From positions 86,599-150,598 of the forward strand of contig JANRFG010000018.1 of NCBI GenBank assembly GCA_030725715.1: a stretch of 64,000 nucleotides of DNA. Direction: 5' to 3'. Under the pieces are notes generated by a model. It saw only the letters and a list, made by a program, of their open reading frames with translations. It searched no databases and was not told the origin of the DNA. How positions within the stretch are numbered: the stretch's first letter is position 1; each line of letters starts with the position of its first letter. The position numbers and the translations under genes are program-made. The DNA comes from Opitutales bacterium (lineage in GTDB: Bacteria > Verrucomicrobiota > Verrucomicrobiia > Opitutales > UBA953). Positions 20,858-29,566 of this stretch are shown here, piece by piece.

Positions 20858-20971
20858 GCCCTGAAGAAGCCCGCCCGAGGCTCCGAGGCAAGGCGAACCT
20901 CCCGAAAGGGCTTGCCGAAGGGGCCGGCTCGGCAAGGGTAAGGGCCCGGACCTCCGGTTTTCGCGACGACC

Positions 20972-22408
20972 ATGCCTGTGGCAGCCGACCAAAGCATCCT
21001 CGCCGCCGTGGCGTTCTCCTCCGGAGCCATCGTGGCGTATGCGGTCGCGAAGTGGCGCGAAAACACCCTCGGGACCGTCCGCGAGGCCAGGCTCCGCTCG
21101 GAAGTCGAGCTCGCCCGCCGCGAAGCCACCGTCGAGGCGGCCGAACTCCACGCCCAAGCCGAGGCCGAACAACACTCCGCCGAGCGGGCGATGGCCGACG
21201 CCGAAGCCGCGGCCGCCGAAGCCGCCGAACTCGGCCGAGAGAACGCCCGGCAACGAGACCATCTCCTGCGCGAGCTCCAACGCCTCGCCAAGGTGACGCC
21301 CGAAGAGGCCCGCGCCCTCCTCCTCGACCATCTCCGCGAAGAGTACGACGACGAGGCCCAGCACCTCCGCCGCAGCCTGCTCGAGCAGGTCGAACAGGAC
21401 ATCGACGACGAGGCCCGCCGCACGCTGCTCTCGGCGATGCAACGCCTGACGACCTCCACGACGCAGGACGCGACCGCCCTCTCCGTCTCCCTGCCGAACG
21501 AGGACATGAAGGGCCGCCTGATCGGCCGCGAAGGCCGCAACATCCGCACCTTCGAACAGACGACGGGCGCGACCCTGCTCATCGACGAGACCCCCGGCCT
21601 GGCGATGGTCTCCTGCTTCGACCCCGTCCGCCGCGAGATCGCGCGTATCGCGCTGGAACGCATCGTGAAGGACGGCCGCATCTCGCCGGCGCTCATCGAG
21701 GACAGCGTCCGTCTCGCGGGCGACGAAGTCGTCAAGCACGCCCGCCGCCTCGGCCGCGACGCCGTGCGCGACCTCGGCCTGCCGCCCATGGACGCCGCCG
21801 TCGAAGAACTGCTCGGCCGCCTGCACTTCCGCCTGTCTTCCAACCAGAACACGCTCGCGCATTCCGTCGAGGTCGCCCAACTCTGCGCGATGCTCGCCGC
21901 GGAGATCGGCATCGACCCGGTGCCCGCCAAACGCGCCGGCCTGCTGCACGACCTCGGCAAGGCCATCGAGGCGGAAGCCGGCTCGAGCCACGCGCTCGCC
22001 GGCGCCGCCCTGCTCCGCCGGCTCGGCGAGGATACGCGCGTCGTGAACGCCGTCGCCGCGCACCATCGCGAGGTCCCGGCCGAAAGCCTGTATGCTCCGT
22101 TGGTGATGATCGCCGACGCCGCCTCCGGTTCCCGCCCCGGCGCCCGCTCCTCCACCCTCGAGTCCTACGCCCAGCGTGTCCGTCTCCTGGAGGAGGTCGC
22201 CCTCGCCTTCGACGGCGTCCGGGAGGCCTACGCCTTCCAGTCCGGCCGCGAACTCCGGGTCATCGTGGACCCAGGCAAGGTCGACGACTTCGGGGCGACC
22301 GAACTGGCCCGCCGCCTCCGCCTGAAGGTGGAAGAGACACTATCCTACCAAGGTACCGTCAAGATCGTGCTGATTCGTGAACAAAGGTTCACGGAAGAGG
22401 CCCGCTGA
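20972..22408 (+). CDS. rny: Ribonuclease Y
   Basis: Membrane-anchored endoribonuclease initiating mRNA decay. Order of domains: N-terminal membrane helix (residues 8-26), a long Ala/Glu/Arg coiled coil (30-165), KH domain with GRLIGREGRNIRTFE (181-195), and HD phosphohydrolase domain with H297 and LLHDLGKA (HD at 326-327). The end, RVKLEETLSYQGTVKIVLIRE-like (RLRLKVEETLSYQGTVKIVLIRE), is a hallmark of RNase Y. At 478 residues it is a little shorter than the usual 510-530, mainly in the coiled coil. It is divergent from rodA-rng, so two mRNA-decay enzymes of different families lie side by side. Confidence 0.95.
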   Translation: MPVAADQSILAAVAFSSGAIVAYAVAKWRENTLGTVREARLRSEVELARREATVEAAELHAQAEAEQHSAERAMADAEAAAAEAAELGRENARQRDHLLRELQRLAKVTPEEARALLLDHLREEYDDEAQHLRRSLLEQVEQDIDDEARRTLLSAMQRLTTSTTQDATALSVSLPNEDMKGRLIGREGRNIRTFEQTTGATLLIDETPGLAMVSCFDPVRREIARIALERIVKDGRISPALIEDSVRLAGDEVVKHARRLGRDAVRDLGLPPMDAAVEELLGRLHFRLSSNQNTLAHSVEVAQLCAMLAAEIGIDPVPAKRAGLLHDLGKAIEAEAGSSHALAGAALLRRLGEDTRVVNAVAAHHREVPAESLYAPLVMIADAASGSRPGARSSTLESYAQRVRLLEEVALAFDGVREAYAFQSGRELRVIVDPGKVDDFGATELARRLRLKVEETLSYQGTVKIVLIREQRFTEEAR

Positions 22409-22455
22409 GGGACTTTCTTGTTGTTAAGGGAGAGGGGGTAGTTATTCACATGGGT

Positions 22456-22474
22456 TCCGGGAGTCTCTCCCGGG
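22456..22474 (+). other. Small hairpin in the rny-RGG intergenic region
   Basis: CCGGGAG-TCT-CTCCCGG is a perfect 7-bp stem with a three-base loop in the 193-base gap after rny. It lacks a clear T-run and could be a weak terminator or part of the leader of the following gene. I see nothing else definite in this gap. Confidence 0.4.
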
Positions 22475-22601
22475 TCATTTCGGCACCCCAAGGAGGTTCG
22501 TCCTCCGTCACCAAGGGTCCGACAAACCGCGTCGCCGTTCCACAACGGAGCGGCCGCATCATCAGGCCGGCCACAACGAAGGTCGCCCCAACACAAGCAA
22601 C

Positions 22602-23510
22602 ATGAGCCAAGAAGAAACCCAGGGCCAGGAGCCAGTCTCCGCCCACCAGCCCGCCGCGGACGCAGGCGCCAATGAAGTCCGCACCCCCGCCCCCCGCCTC
22701 AACGAAGCCAAGCTGGAGTCCGCCCACGCGGAACTCCCTCCGCTCTCCGTGATCGGGGCCTCGTCCGAACCCGCCGCCAAGCCCGGCACCATCACGGCCC
22801 CGAAGCAGTTCGGTCGTCGTGGTACGCCCCGTGGCGCCGCTCCCTCCGCCGCCAACGGTCAGGCCGCCCGCCCGGCCATCGGCGTCGTCGAAGATCCGTC
22901 GCAGCTGACCGAGAACCTCTCGGGTGACCGCGCCCAGTCCGCCGCTCCGGCCCGCGAAGACCGTCCGCGCCGCGAACCGCGCGCCGAAGGCGAACGTGGT
23001 CCTCGTCGCGAACCTCGTGAGCCGCGTCCGGAAGGTCTCGCCGAAGAAGGCCGCCAGCCCGGCATCCCGCAGGGCGACCGTCCTCGTCGCGAACCCCGCG
23101 CCGAAGGCGAACGTGGCCCGCGCCGCGAACCCCGCGAACCGCGCCCCGAAGGCGATCGTCCTCGTCGCGAGGACCGCCCGCGTCGTGAAGACCGTCCGCG
23201 CATCCAGATCGAGCCCGTCGTCATCCCGGTCCAGGCCCCCATCGGCTTCTGGGCCTCGCTGAAGCGCAAGCTCGCCACCCTGTTCGGCATCCCCGACAAG
23301 GCCGTCTTCGTGCCCTCCTCCCGTCCCTACGCGCCGCGCGGCGAACCCCGCGGCGAACGCTCCGACCGCGGTCAGCGCGGCGGCCGTGGTCGCGGTGAGT
23401 TCCGCGGTGGTTCCCGCGGCGGCTCCCGGGGCGGCCGAGATGGCTCGCGCGGAGGTCGCGGCGAATTCCGCGGCGACCGCGGTCCTCGCAACGGTCCTCG
23501 CGAAGGCTGA
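22602..23510 (+). CDS. Arg/Glu/Pro-rich low-complexity protein with RGG-like C-terminus
   Basis: No known family recognised; predicted to be largely disordered (302 residues). The 26-residue block DRPRREPRAEGERGPRREPR... occurs twice, at residues 120-145 and 159-184, followed by shorter DRPRRE units to about 200. A compact, probably folded patch, IQIEPVVIPVQAPIGFWASLKRKLATLFGIPDKAVFVP (201-238), precedes an RGG/GGR tail (RGGRGRGEFRGGSRGGSRGGRDGSRGGRGEFRGDRG). RGG tails bind RNA and drive condensation in many proteins, so an RNA-linked role is possible, and rny is the upstream neighbour. It has its own terminator. Codons shift to CGT in the repeat, unlike its neighbours. Confidence 0.7.
   Translation: MSQEETQGQEPVSAHQPAADAGANEVRTPAPRLNEAKLESAHAELPPLSVIGASSEPAAKPGTITAPKQFGRRGTPRGAAPSAANGQAARPAIGVVEDPSQLTENLSGDRAQSAAPAREDRPRREPRAEGERGPRREPREPRPEGLAEEGRQPGIPQGDRPRREPRAEGERGPRREPREPRPEGDRPRREDRPRREDRPRIQIEPVVIPVQAPIGFWASLKRKLATLFGIPDKAVFVPSSRPYAPRGEPRGERSDRGQRGGRGRGEFRGGSRGGSRGGRDGSRGGRGEFRGDRGPRNGPREG
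22959..23153 (+). repeat. In-gene 78-bp direct repeat, two copies
   Basis: Bases 22959-23036 and 23076-23153 both encode DRPRREPRAEGERGPRREPREPRPEG, offset by 117 bases (39 codons). The DNA copies differ at several third positions, so the duplication is not very recent. Confidence 0.8.
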
Positions 23511-23516
23511 ACATGA

Positions 23517-23550
23517 CGGGGGCGCCGACCGGCGCCCCCGCTTCTTTTCC
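23517..23550 (+). terminator. Terminator downstream of the RGG-like gene
   Basis: GGGGGCGCC-GACC-GGCGCCCCC is a perfect 9-bp stem followed by GCTTCTTTTCC. It ends six bases before the murA start. Confidence 0.85.
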
Positions 23551-23555
23551 CTGAC

Positions 23556-24848
23556 ATGCTCCAGGTCGCGCGCATCCGCGGTGGTCACGAGCTGAAAGGC
23601 TCGGTCCGCGCCGCGGGTTCCAAGAACGCCGCGCTGCCGCTGCTCGCCGCCTCGCTCCTCACGGGCGAGACGGTGACGCTGCGCAACGTGCCTGACCTGA
23701 GCGATGTCCGCTACATGGCCGAGATCCTCGGCCACCAAGGCGCGACGGTCACGAACCCCGCGCGCGGCGTCTGGACGATCCGCGCCGCCGAAATCTCGCA
23801 CCGCACGCCCTACGACCTCGTCCGCAAGATGCGCGCGTCGGTCTGCCTCCTCGGCTCGCTCGTCGGCCGGCTCCGCCAGGCGGAGATGGCCATCCCGGGC
23901 GGCTGCGTCATCGGCCCTCGTCCCATCGACCTGCACCTGAAGGGCCTCGAGGCCCTCGGCTGCGTCGTCACCGTCGAAGCCGGCCTGGTGTCGGTCGATG
24001 CCTCCCGCGCCCGCGGCGCCACGGTCCCCATGGGCGGCCCGATGGGCAGCACGGTGCTCGGCACGGCCAACCTCGTGATGGCCGCCACGCTCACGCCCGG
24101 GGTCACGCATATCGAATGCGCCGCGCGCGAACCCGAAGTCGTCGACCTCTGCGCGATGCTCATCCAGATGGGCGCGAAGATCCGAGGCCAAGGCACCAGC
24201 GTCATCGAAGTCGAAGGCGTCGCCGCCCTCCATGGTTGCGACCACACGGTCATCGCCGACCGCATCGAAGCCGGCACTTATCTCGTAGCCGGCGCGATCA
24301 CGGGCGGCGACGTCACGGTCACGCACTGCGAACCGGCGCACCTCACCGCCTTCCTCGACAAGCTCCGCGCCGCCGGCGTGCAGATCGAGACCGGTCCGGA
24401 CTTCATCCGCGCCCATGGCCGGCCGACGCGGGCCGTCGAGATCGTCACCGAACCTTATCCGGGCTTCCCGACGGACCTTCAGGCCCAGTTCATGGCCCTC
24501 CAACTCCTCGTCGACGGCCGCAGCCCGATCACGGAGAAGATCTACCCGGCCCGCTTCATGCACGCGGCGGAACTCCAGCGCATGGGCGCCGACATCGCGA
24601 TCGACGGCGCCACGGCGACCGTCGCCGGCGGCCGCCCGCTTTCCGGCGCGCCGGTGATGGCGTCCGACCTCCGCGCCTCGGCGGCCCTCATCCTGGCCGC
24701 GCTGGTCGCCAAGGGTGAGACCTGGGTCCAACGCCTGTACCATCTCGACCGCGGGTACGAACGCTTCGAGGAACGCCTGCGCTCCCTGGGCGCCGACGTC
24801 GAACGCCTCCCCGCCTCCGCATTGCCGAAAGGCTTCGCCGAGGACTGA
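23556..24848 (+). CDS. murA: UDP-N-acetylglucosamine 1-carboxyvinyltransferase
   Basis: First committed step of peptidoglycan synthesis: transfers enolpyruvate from PEP to UDP-GlcNAc; the target of fosfomycin. Key residues visible are the substrate lysine in [21 protein letters not shown] and the active-site cysteine in [20 protein letters not shown] (Cys present, so fosfomycin-sensitive type by sequence). [16 protein letters not shown] and [16 protein letters not shown] are family segments, and [21 protein letters not shown] closes the inside-out barrel. The 430 residues are normal. It starts immediately after a terminator, so its promoter must overlap the end of the upstream gene or transcription reads through. 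Confidence 0.96.
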   Translation: MLQVARIRGGHELKGSVRAAGSKNAALPLLAASLLTGETVTLRNVPDLSDVRYMAEILGHQGATVTNPARGVWTIRAAEISHRTPYDLVRKMRASVCLLGSLVGRLRQAEMAIPGGCVIGPRPIDLHLKGLEALGCVVTVEAGLVSVDASRARGATVPMGGPMGSTVLGTANLVMAATLTPGVTHIECAAREPEVVDLCAMLIQMGAKIRGQGTSVIEVEGVAALHGCDHTVIADRIEAGTYLVAGAITGGDVTVTHCEPAHLTAFLDKLRAAGVQIETGPDFIRAHGRPTRAVEIVTEPYPGFPTDLQAQFMALQLLVDGRSPITEKIYPARFMHAAELQRMGADIAIDGATATVAGGRPLSGAPVMASDLRASAALILAALVAKGETWVQRLYHLDRGYERFEERLRSLGADVERLPASALPKGFAED

Positions 24849-24885
24849 GGGTTGCCAATTCGTCCCGACCCCGCACCTTGCGCCC

Positions 24886-25914
24886 ATGGCCCGCAAGGAT
24901 TCGCCCGATGACCCCCAGCCGCCCGCCGGCAAGGAAGCCCTGTCCCGCGCGAACCGCTCGCTCGACGCCGCCCTGCGCCCGCCGAAGCTCGACGACTTCG
25001 TCGGCCAGCAGCGCACGGTCGAACGCCTGCGCGTGATGATCGGCGCCGCGCGCCGCGAAGGCCGCACGCTCGACCACATCCTCCTCCACGGCCCGCCCGG
25101 CCTGGGCAAGACGACGCTCGCGATGATCCTCGCCGAAGAGATGGGCCGCCCGATCCGCGTCACTTCGGGACCGGTGGTCGAGAAGGCCTCCGACCTCGCG
25201 GGCCTGCTCACGAGCCTGCAGGAAGGCGACCTGCTCTTCGTCGACGAGATCCACCGCATCCCGAAGACGGTCGAGGAGTTCCTCTACTCGGCGATGGAGG
25301 ATTTCCGCATCGACATCATGATCGACCAGGGACCGAACGCCCGCAGCGTCCGCCTCGACCTGCCGAAGTTCACGCTGGTCGGCGCGACGACCCGCACGGG
25401 CCTGCTCACCGCCCCGCTCCGCAGCCGCTTCACGCTGCAGACGCGCCTCGACTACTACACGCGCGAACAGCTGCTCAGCATCGTACGCCGCAACGCCGAC
25501 CTCCTCAGCCTCGACCTCGACCAAGGCGGCGCCGACGAGATCGCCCGCCGCGCCCGCGGCACGCCCCGCATCGTCAACAACCTCCTGCGCTTCACGCGCG
25601 ACTACGCCCTCGAACGCGCCGGCGGCAAGGCCGACGCCACGGTGACCGCCGCGGCCCTCGAGCTCCTCGAGATCGACCAGCACGGCCTCGACGACATGGA
25701 CCACCGCTTCCTCCGCGCGATGGCCGAGAAGCATGACGGCGGCCCGGTGGGCCTGAGCAGCATCGGCGCCGCCATCGGCGAAGACGCCCACACGCTCGAG
25801 GAAGTCCACGAGCCTTTCCTCGTGCAGGAAGGCTACGTCGTCCGCACCCCGCAGGGCCGCGTCCTGGCTCCGAAAGGCTGGCTGGCCGTGGGCCTGCAGC
25901 CGCCTTCGTTCTGA
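24886..25914 (+). CDS. ruvB: Holliday junction branch-migration helicase RuvB
   Basis: AAA+ motor of the RuvAB complex. The ATG at 24886 gives [41 protein letters not shown] (342 residues); the track ORF begins inside murA in another frame. Walker A is GPPGLGKTT, Walker [12 protein letters not shown], sensor 1 [19 protein letters not shown], and the C-terminal winged helix ends [24 protein letters not shown]. ruvA and ruvC are not adjacent, unlike the common ruvAB pairing. Confidence 0.97.
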   Translation: MARKDSPDDPQPPAGKEALSRANRSLDAALRPPKLDDFVGQQRTVERLRVMIGAARREGRTLDHILLHGPPGLGKTTLAMILAEEMGRPIRVTSGPVVEKASDLAGLLTSLQEGDLLFVDEIHRIPKTVEEFLYSAMEDFRIDIMIDQGPNARSVRLDLPKFTLVGATTRTGLLTAPLRSRFTLQTRLDYYTREQLLSIVRRNADLLSLDLDQGGADEIARRARGTPRIVNNLLRFTRDYALERAGGKADATVTAAALELLEIDQHGLDDMDHRFLRAMAEKHDGGPVGLSSIGAAIGEDAHTLEEVHEPFLVQEGYVVRTPQGRVLAPKGWLAVGLQPPSF

Positions 25915-25976
25915 GGCCGGCGTTCTGACGCTGGACAACGGCGTTTTCCCTCGGCTAAGGTCGACCCCTCACAGCC

Positions 25977-26747
25977 ATGGCAAAACGTTGGGTCATCAAG
26001 CTCGGTTCCGGCCTCCTCACCCGCAAGGACGGCAAGGTCGACCGCGTCCAGATCGGCCGCATCGTCGATCAGGTCGCCGGCCTGCATCAGCGCGGCATCC
26101 AGGTCGTGCTGGTCACCTCCGGCGCCGTCGCCGCAGGCATGACCGCCATGGGCCTCGAGAAGCGCCCGAAGGAAGCCCGCGAGCTCCAGGCCTGCGCCAC
26201 CGTCGGCCAGCCCGAGCTGATGTCGGAATACGGCAAGCACCTCCGCCGGCATAAGCTGCTGGGCTCGCAGATGCTGCTGACCTACTGGGACCTCGATAGC
26301 CGCGCCTGCACGCGCAATGCCCGCGCGACGCTGGACCTGCTCCTTTCCCGCAAGCGCTTCGTCCCGATCATCAACGAGAACGACGCCATCGCCGACGAAG
26401 AGATCAAGGTCGGCGACAACGACCGCCTCTCCGCCCACGTCGCCGCCCTCGTCGGCGCCGACCTCCTCATCATCCTCTCCGGCATCCAGGGCCTGATGAC
26501 GAAGTCCGACGGCACCGGCGACCTCATCCCTTCCGTCCGCAGGATCGACGACTCCGTGCGCGCCCTCGCCGGCGGCGCGGGTTCCGAACGTAACGTCGGC
26601 GGGATGGTCACGAAGCTGCTCGCCGCGGAGATCGCGGCCGAAGGAGGCGTCGACACGGTCATCGCCAGCGGCCGTCGCGAGAAGGTCCTGCTCGAACTCG
26701 CCGACGGCAAGAAGCTCGGCACGCGTTTCTCGCTGAAGAAGAAATGA
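25977..26747 (+). CDS. proB: Glutamate 5-kinase, short form without PUA domain
   Basis: Phosphorylates glutamate in the first step of proline synthesis. The amino-acid-kinase fold is complete: VIKLGSGLL at the N-terminus, VLVTSGAVAAGMTAMG, NENDAIADEEIKVGDNDRLSAHVAALVGADLLIILS, and GSERNVGGMVTKLLAA. The protein stops at 256 residues, so the C-terminal PUA domain of the 367-residue E. coli enzyme is absent; such short forms are known and may differ in proline feedback and oligomer state. Its stop overlaps the proA start (ATGA), a coupled two-gene operon. Confidence 0.95.
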   Translation: MAKRWVIKLGSGLLTRKDGKVDRVQIGRIVDQVAGLHQRGIQVVLVTSGAVAAGMTAMGLEKRPKEARELQACATVGQPELMSEYGKHLRRHKLLGSQMLLTYWDLDSRACTRNARATLDLLLSRKRFVPIINENDAIADEEIKVGDNDRLSAHVAALVGADLLIILSGIQGLMTKSDGTGDLIPSVRRIDDSVRALAGGAGSERNVGGMVTKLLAAEIAAEGGVDTVIASGRREKVLLELADGKKLGTRFSLKKK

Positions 26748-28003
26748 GCGACCTCCTCCAGCGCGTGACGGAGACCGCCCGCACGGCCAAGAAGGCCTCG
26801 CGCGCCCTCGCCCTCGCCCCGACCGCCGTCCGTGACGCCGCCCTGCGCGCCGCCGCCCAGGCCCTCCGCGCCGACGAAGCCGTCATCCTCGAGGCCAACG
26901 TCAAGGATCTCGCTGCCGCCAAGGCCAAGGGCCTCACGGACGCGATGACCGACCGCCTGCGTCTCGACCACGCCCGCCTCGAAGATATCGCGGTCGCCTG
27001 CGAAGCCGTCGCGAAGCTCCCCGACCCGGTCGGCGAAGTCACCGAGGATTGGACCCGCCCCAACGGCCTGCGCATCATCCGCCGCCGCGTCCCGATCGGC
27101 CTCGTCGCCATCATCTTCGAATCGCGTCCCAACGTCACCGTCGACGCCGCCGCCCTCTGCCTGAAGTCCGGCAACGGCTGCGTGCTCCGCGGCGGCAGCG
27201 AGGCGATCCACACGAACATCGCGCTGTCGAAGTCGTTCGCGACCGGCCTGCGCGCCGCCGGCCTGCCCGCCGAGGCCGTCACGCTCCTGCCCTTCACCGA
27301 CCGCGAAGCCGTGCCCGCCCTCGGCTCCCTGCGCGGCATCGTCGACATCATCGTCCCCCGCGGCGGACCCGGCCTCATCGAGGCGGTGGTCAATTCCGCC
27401 AAGGTCCCCGTCATCAAGCACGACGCCGGCATCTGCCACGTCTACGTCCACGCGCAGGCCGACCTCGCGATGGCCGAACAGATCGTGCTCAACGCGAAGT
27501 GCCAGCGACCCAGCGCGTGCAACGCCCTCGAGACCCTGCTCGTCGACGCCGCCGTCGCTCAGAAATTCCTCCCGAAGATGGCCGCCGCCCTCTCGGCCAA
27601 GCAGACCGAGGTCCGTGCCTGCGCCCAGTCGCGGCCGCTGATGCCCGGCGCCCAGGCCGCCACGGAGCAGGATTTCCGCACCGAGCACCTCGGCCTCATC
27701 CTCAACGTGAAGATCGTCGCCGGCCTCGCCGAGGCGGTCGCCCACGTCGAAGACTACGGCTCGCACCACTCCGACGCCATCATCACGGCCGACGAGTCCG
27801 CCGCCCGCGCCTTCCTCGCCCAGATCGACAGCGCCTGCGTCTATTGGAACGCCAGCACCCGGTTCACCGACGGCGGCGAGTTCGGCTTCGGGGCCGAAGT
27901 GGGCATCTCCACGGACCGTCTGCACGCCCGCGGACCCATGGGGATCCGCGAATTGACCACCTGGAAGTTCGAAATCGTGGGCCAAGGCCAGGTTCGGGGT
28001 TAA
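26744..28003 (+). CDS. proA: Glutamate-5-semialdehyde dehydrogenase (gamma-glutamyl phosphate reductase)
   Basis: Reduces gamma-glutamyl phosphate with NADPH to glutamate semialdehyde, which cyclises towards proline. The aldehyde-dehydrogenase fold shows RRRVPIGLVAIIFESRPNVTVDAAALCLKSGN and the catalytic cysteine in KCQRPSACNALETLLV. The C-terminal part has ASTRFTDGGEFGFGAEVGISTDRLHARGPMG. The 419 residues fit the family. Translation is probably coupled to proB by the four-base overlap. proC is not in the window. Confidence 0.97.
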   Translation: MSDLLQRVTETARTAKKASRALALAPTAVRDAALRAAAQALRADEAVILEANVKDLAAAKAKGLTDAMTDRLRLDHARLEDIAVACEAVAKLPDPVGEVTEDWTRPNGLRIIRRRVPIGLVAIIFESRPNVTVDAAALCLKSGNGCVLRGGSEAIHTNIALSKSFATGLRAAGLPAEAVTLLPFTDREAVPALGSLRGIVDIIVPRGGPGLIEAVVNSAKVPVIKHDAGICHVYVHAQADLAMAEQIVLNAKCQRPSACNALETLLVDAAVAQKFLPKMAAALSAKQTEVRACAQSRPLMPGAQAATEQDFRTEHLGLILNVKIVAGLAEAVAHVEDYGSHHSDAIITADESAARAFLAQIDSACVYWNASTRFTDGGEFGFGAEVGISTDRLHARGPMGIRELTTWKFEIVGQGQVRG

Positions 28004-28021
28004 TTTGGGTCGGTTTTCCGT

Positions 28022-28051
28022 TTGACAGACCCCCTCCCGAAAACCTTTGTT
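28022..28051 (+). promoter_or_regulatory. Candidate promoter of tRNA-Asp
   Basis: A consensus -35 box TTGACA (28022-28027) is followed after 18 bases by TTTGTT (28046-28051). The -10 element ends 20 bases before the tRNA, the same distance as for tRNA-Cys. The -10 match is imperfect. Confidence 0.5.
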
Positions 28052-28070
28052 ACCCTTCCTTTTGGCTACC

Positions 28071-28147
28071 GGGGTGGTAGCTCAGTTGGTTAGAGCGCCG
28101 CACTGTCACTGCGGAGGTCACGGGTTCGAGTCCCGCCCATCCCGCCA
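28071..28147 (+). tRNA. tRNA-Asp (anticodon GTC)
   Basis: Acceptor GGGGTGG pairs with CCATCCC (one G-T pair), the D-arm is GCTCAGTTGGTTAGAGC, and the anticodon arm CCGCA-CTGTCAC-TGCGG gives GTC. The T-arm is ACGGG-TTCGAGT-CCCGC with an A-C mismatch at 49-65. Discriminator G and encoded CCA are present. Confidence 0.96.
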
Positions 28148-28161
28148 GCCAAAAGGGTTTA

Positions 28162-28190
28162 CTTTCCGACCGGTCCGCCGGTCCGGAAAG
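28162..28190 (+). terminator. Possible terminator after tRNA-Asp
   Basis: CTTTCCG-ACC...GGT-C-CGGAAAG forms an imperfect hairpin (one bulge) 15 bases after the tRNA. No T-run follows, so the call is weak. Confidence 0.35.
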
Positions 28191-28291
28191 GACTGCCCGG
28201 ACGCCGTCACCTGACCGCCACCCGGCCTTGGCGGGACTGTGCATCCTTTTTGCTTCCCCCTCCCTGCCGAGTGGACAGAAATCACTCACCC

Positions 28292-29491
28292 ATGAGCAAG
28301 AAAGTCCTGATCATCGGCGCCGGCGGCGTCGGCAACGTCGTCGCCCACAAGTGCGCCATGAACCCCGAGTCGTTCTCGGAAGTCATGCTGGCCTCCCGCA
28401 ACGAGAACAAGTGCAAGGCCATCGCCGCCGACGTCAAGGCCGCCACGGGCCGCACGATCCGCACCGCCGCCGTCGACGCGGACGACGTCAAGGCCACGGT
28501 CGCCCTGATCAAGTCCTTCGGCGCCGACCTGCTCATCAACGTCGCCCTGCCCTACCAGGACCTCCACCTGATGGACGCCTGCCTCCACGCCGGCATCCAC
28601 TACGTCGACACGGCCAACTACGAGCCGCCCCACCTCGCGAAGTTCGAATACTCCTGGCAGTGGGCCTACCGCGAGCGCTTCGCGAAGGCCGGCCTCACCG
28701 CCCTCCTCGGCTCGGGCTTCGACCCCGGCGTGACCAACGTCTTCTGCGCCTACGCCCAGAAGCACCTCTTCGACACGATCGAGACGATCGACATCATGGA
28801 CGCCAACGCCGGCGACCACGGCTACAAGTTCGCCACGAACTTCAACCCGGAGATCAACATCCGCGAGATCACCCAGCGCGGCCGCTTCTGGGAGCAGGGC
28901 GAGTGGAAGGAAACCGACCCGCTCTCCGTGAAATGGGTGTACGACTACCCGGTCGTCGGCCCGAAGGACAGCTACCTGCTCTACCACGAGGAGCTCGAAT
29001 CCCTCGCGATCAACATCAAGGGCCTGAAGCGCATCCGCTTCTTCATGACCTTCTCCGAGAACTACCTCACGCACCTGCGCGTGCTCGAGAACGTCGGCAT
29101 GACCCGCATCGACCCGGTCGACTTCCAGGGCCACCAGATCGTCCCGATCCAGTTCCTCAAGGCGCTCCTCCCCGACCCCGCCTCCCTCGGCCCGCGCACC
29201 AAGGGCAAGACCTGCATCGGTTGCGAGATCACCGGCATGAAGGACGGCAAACCCCGCAAGGTCTTCATCTACAACGTCTGCGACCACCAGGAGTGCTACG
29301 CCGAGGTCAAGTCGCAGGCGATCAGCTACACGACCGGCGTCCCGGCCGCCATCGGCGGCGCGATGCTCGCCGGTGGCCAGTGGCTCAAGCCCGGCGTCTG
29401 GAACATGGAAGAGATGGACCCGGATCCCTTCATGGCGGAGCTCAACAAGCGCGGCCTGCCCTGGCACGTGCAGGAACTCCCGGTCGCCTGA
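28292..29491 (+). CDS. Carboxynorspermidine dehydrogenase (saccharopine dehydrogenase family)
   Basis: Condenses a diamine with aspartate semialdehyde and reduces the product with NADPH, giving carboxynorspermidine or carboxyspermidine, in the alternative, AdoMet-independent polyamine pathway. The ATG at 28292 gives MSKKVLIIGAGGVGNVVAHKCAMNP, a Rossmann GxGGxG fingerprint (399 residues). GVTNVFCAYAQKHLFDTIETIDIMDANAGDHGYKFATNFNPEINIREIT and the Cys-containing KTCIGCEITGMKDGKPRKVFIYNVCDHQECY are characteristic. The next plus-strand gene is the matching decarboxylase, which strongly supports this over a lysine-pathway saccharopine enzyme. A terminator lies between the two genes. Confidence 0.88.
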   Translation: MSKKVLIIGAGGVGNVVAHKCAMNPESFSEVMLASRNENKCKAIAADVKAATGRTIRTAAVDADDVKATVALIKSFGADLLINVALPYQDLHLMDACLHAGIHYVDTANYEPPHLAKFEYSWQWAYRERFAKAGLTALLGSGFDPGVTNVFCAYAQKHLFDTIETIDIMDANAGDHGYKFATNFNPEINIREITQRGRFWEQGEWKETDPLSVKWVYDYPVVGPKDSYLLYHEELESLAINIKGLKRIRFFMTFSENYLTHLRVLENVGMTRIDPVDFQGHQIVPIQFLKALLPDPASLGPRTKGKTCIGCEITGMKDGKPRKVFIYNVCDHQECYAEVKSQAISYTTGVPAAIGGAMLAGGQWLKPGVWNMEEMDPDPFMAELNKRGLPWHVQELPVA

Positions 29492-29504
29492 ACGACCGCG
29501 ACGT

Positions 29505-29532
29505 AAGCCCGCTGCGAAGCGGGCTTTTCGTT
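29505..29532 (+). terminator. Terminator between the carboxynorspermidine genes
   Basis: AAGCCCGC-TGCGAA-GCGGGCTT followed by TTCGTTTG. As it precedes the decarboxylase gene, it may act as an attenuator that lowers the second enzyme or requires it to have its own promoter. Confidence 0.75.
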
Positions 29533-29566
29533 TGCGCCGCCCCCCGACGCTCCCAATTTCAACGCC

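Noticed and set aside
20858-22066. N-terminal 400 residues of the track ORF ending with RodA
   Set aside because: This part is the antisense of rny; true RodA begins at MSLNLDDE at 20857.
22602-23510. Collagen-like or toxin-antitoxin protein
   Set aside because: There are no Gly-X-Y repeats of useful length and no toxin partner; the repeat is Arg/Glu/Pro based with an RGG tail.
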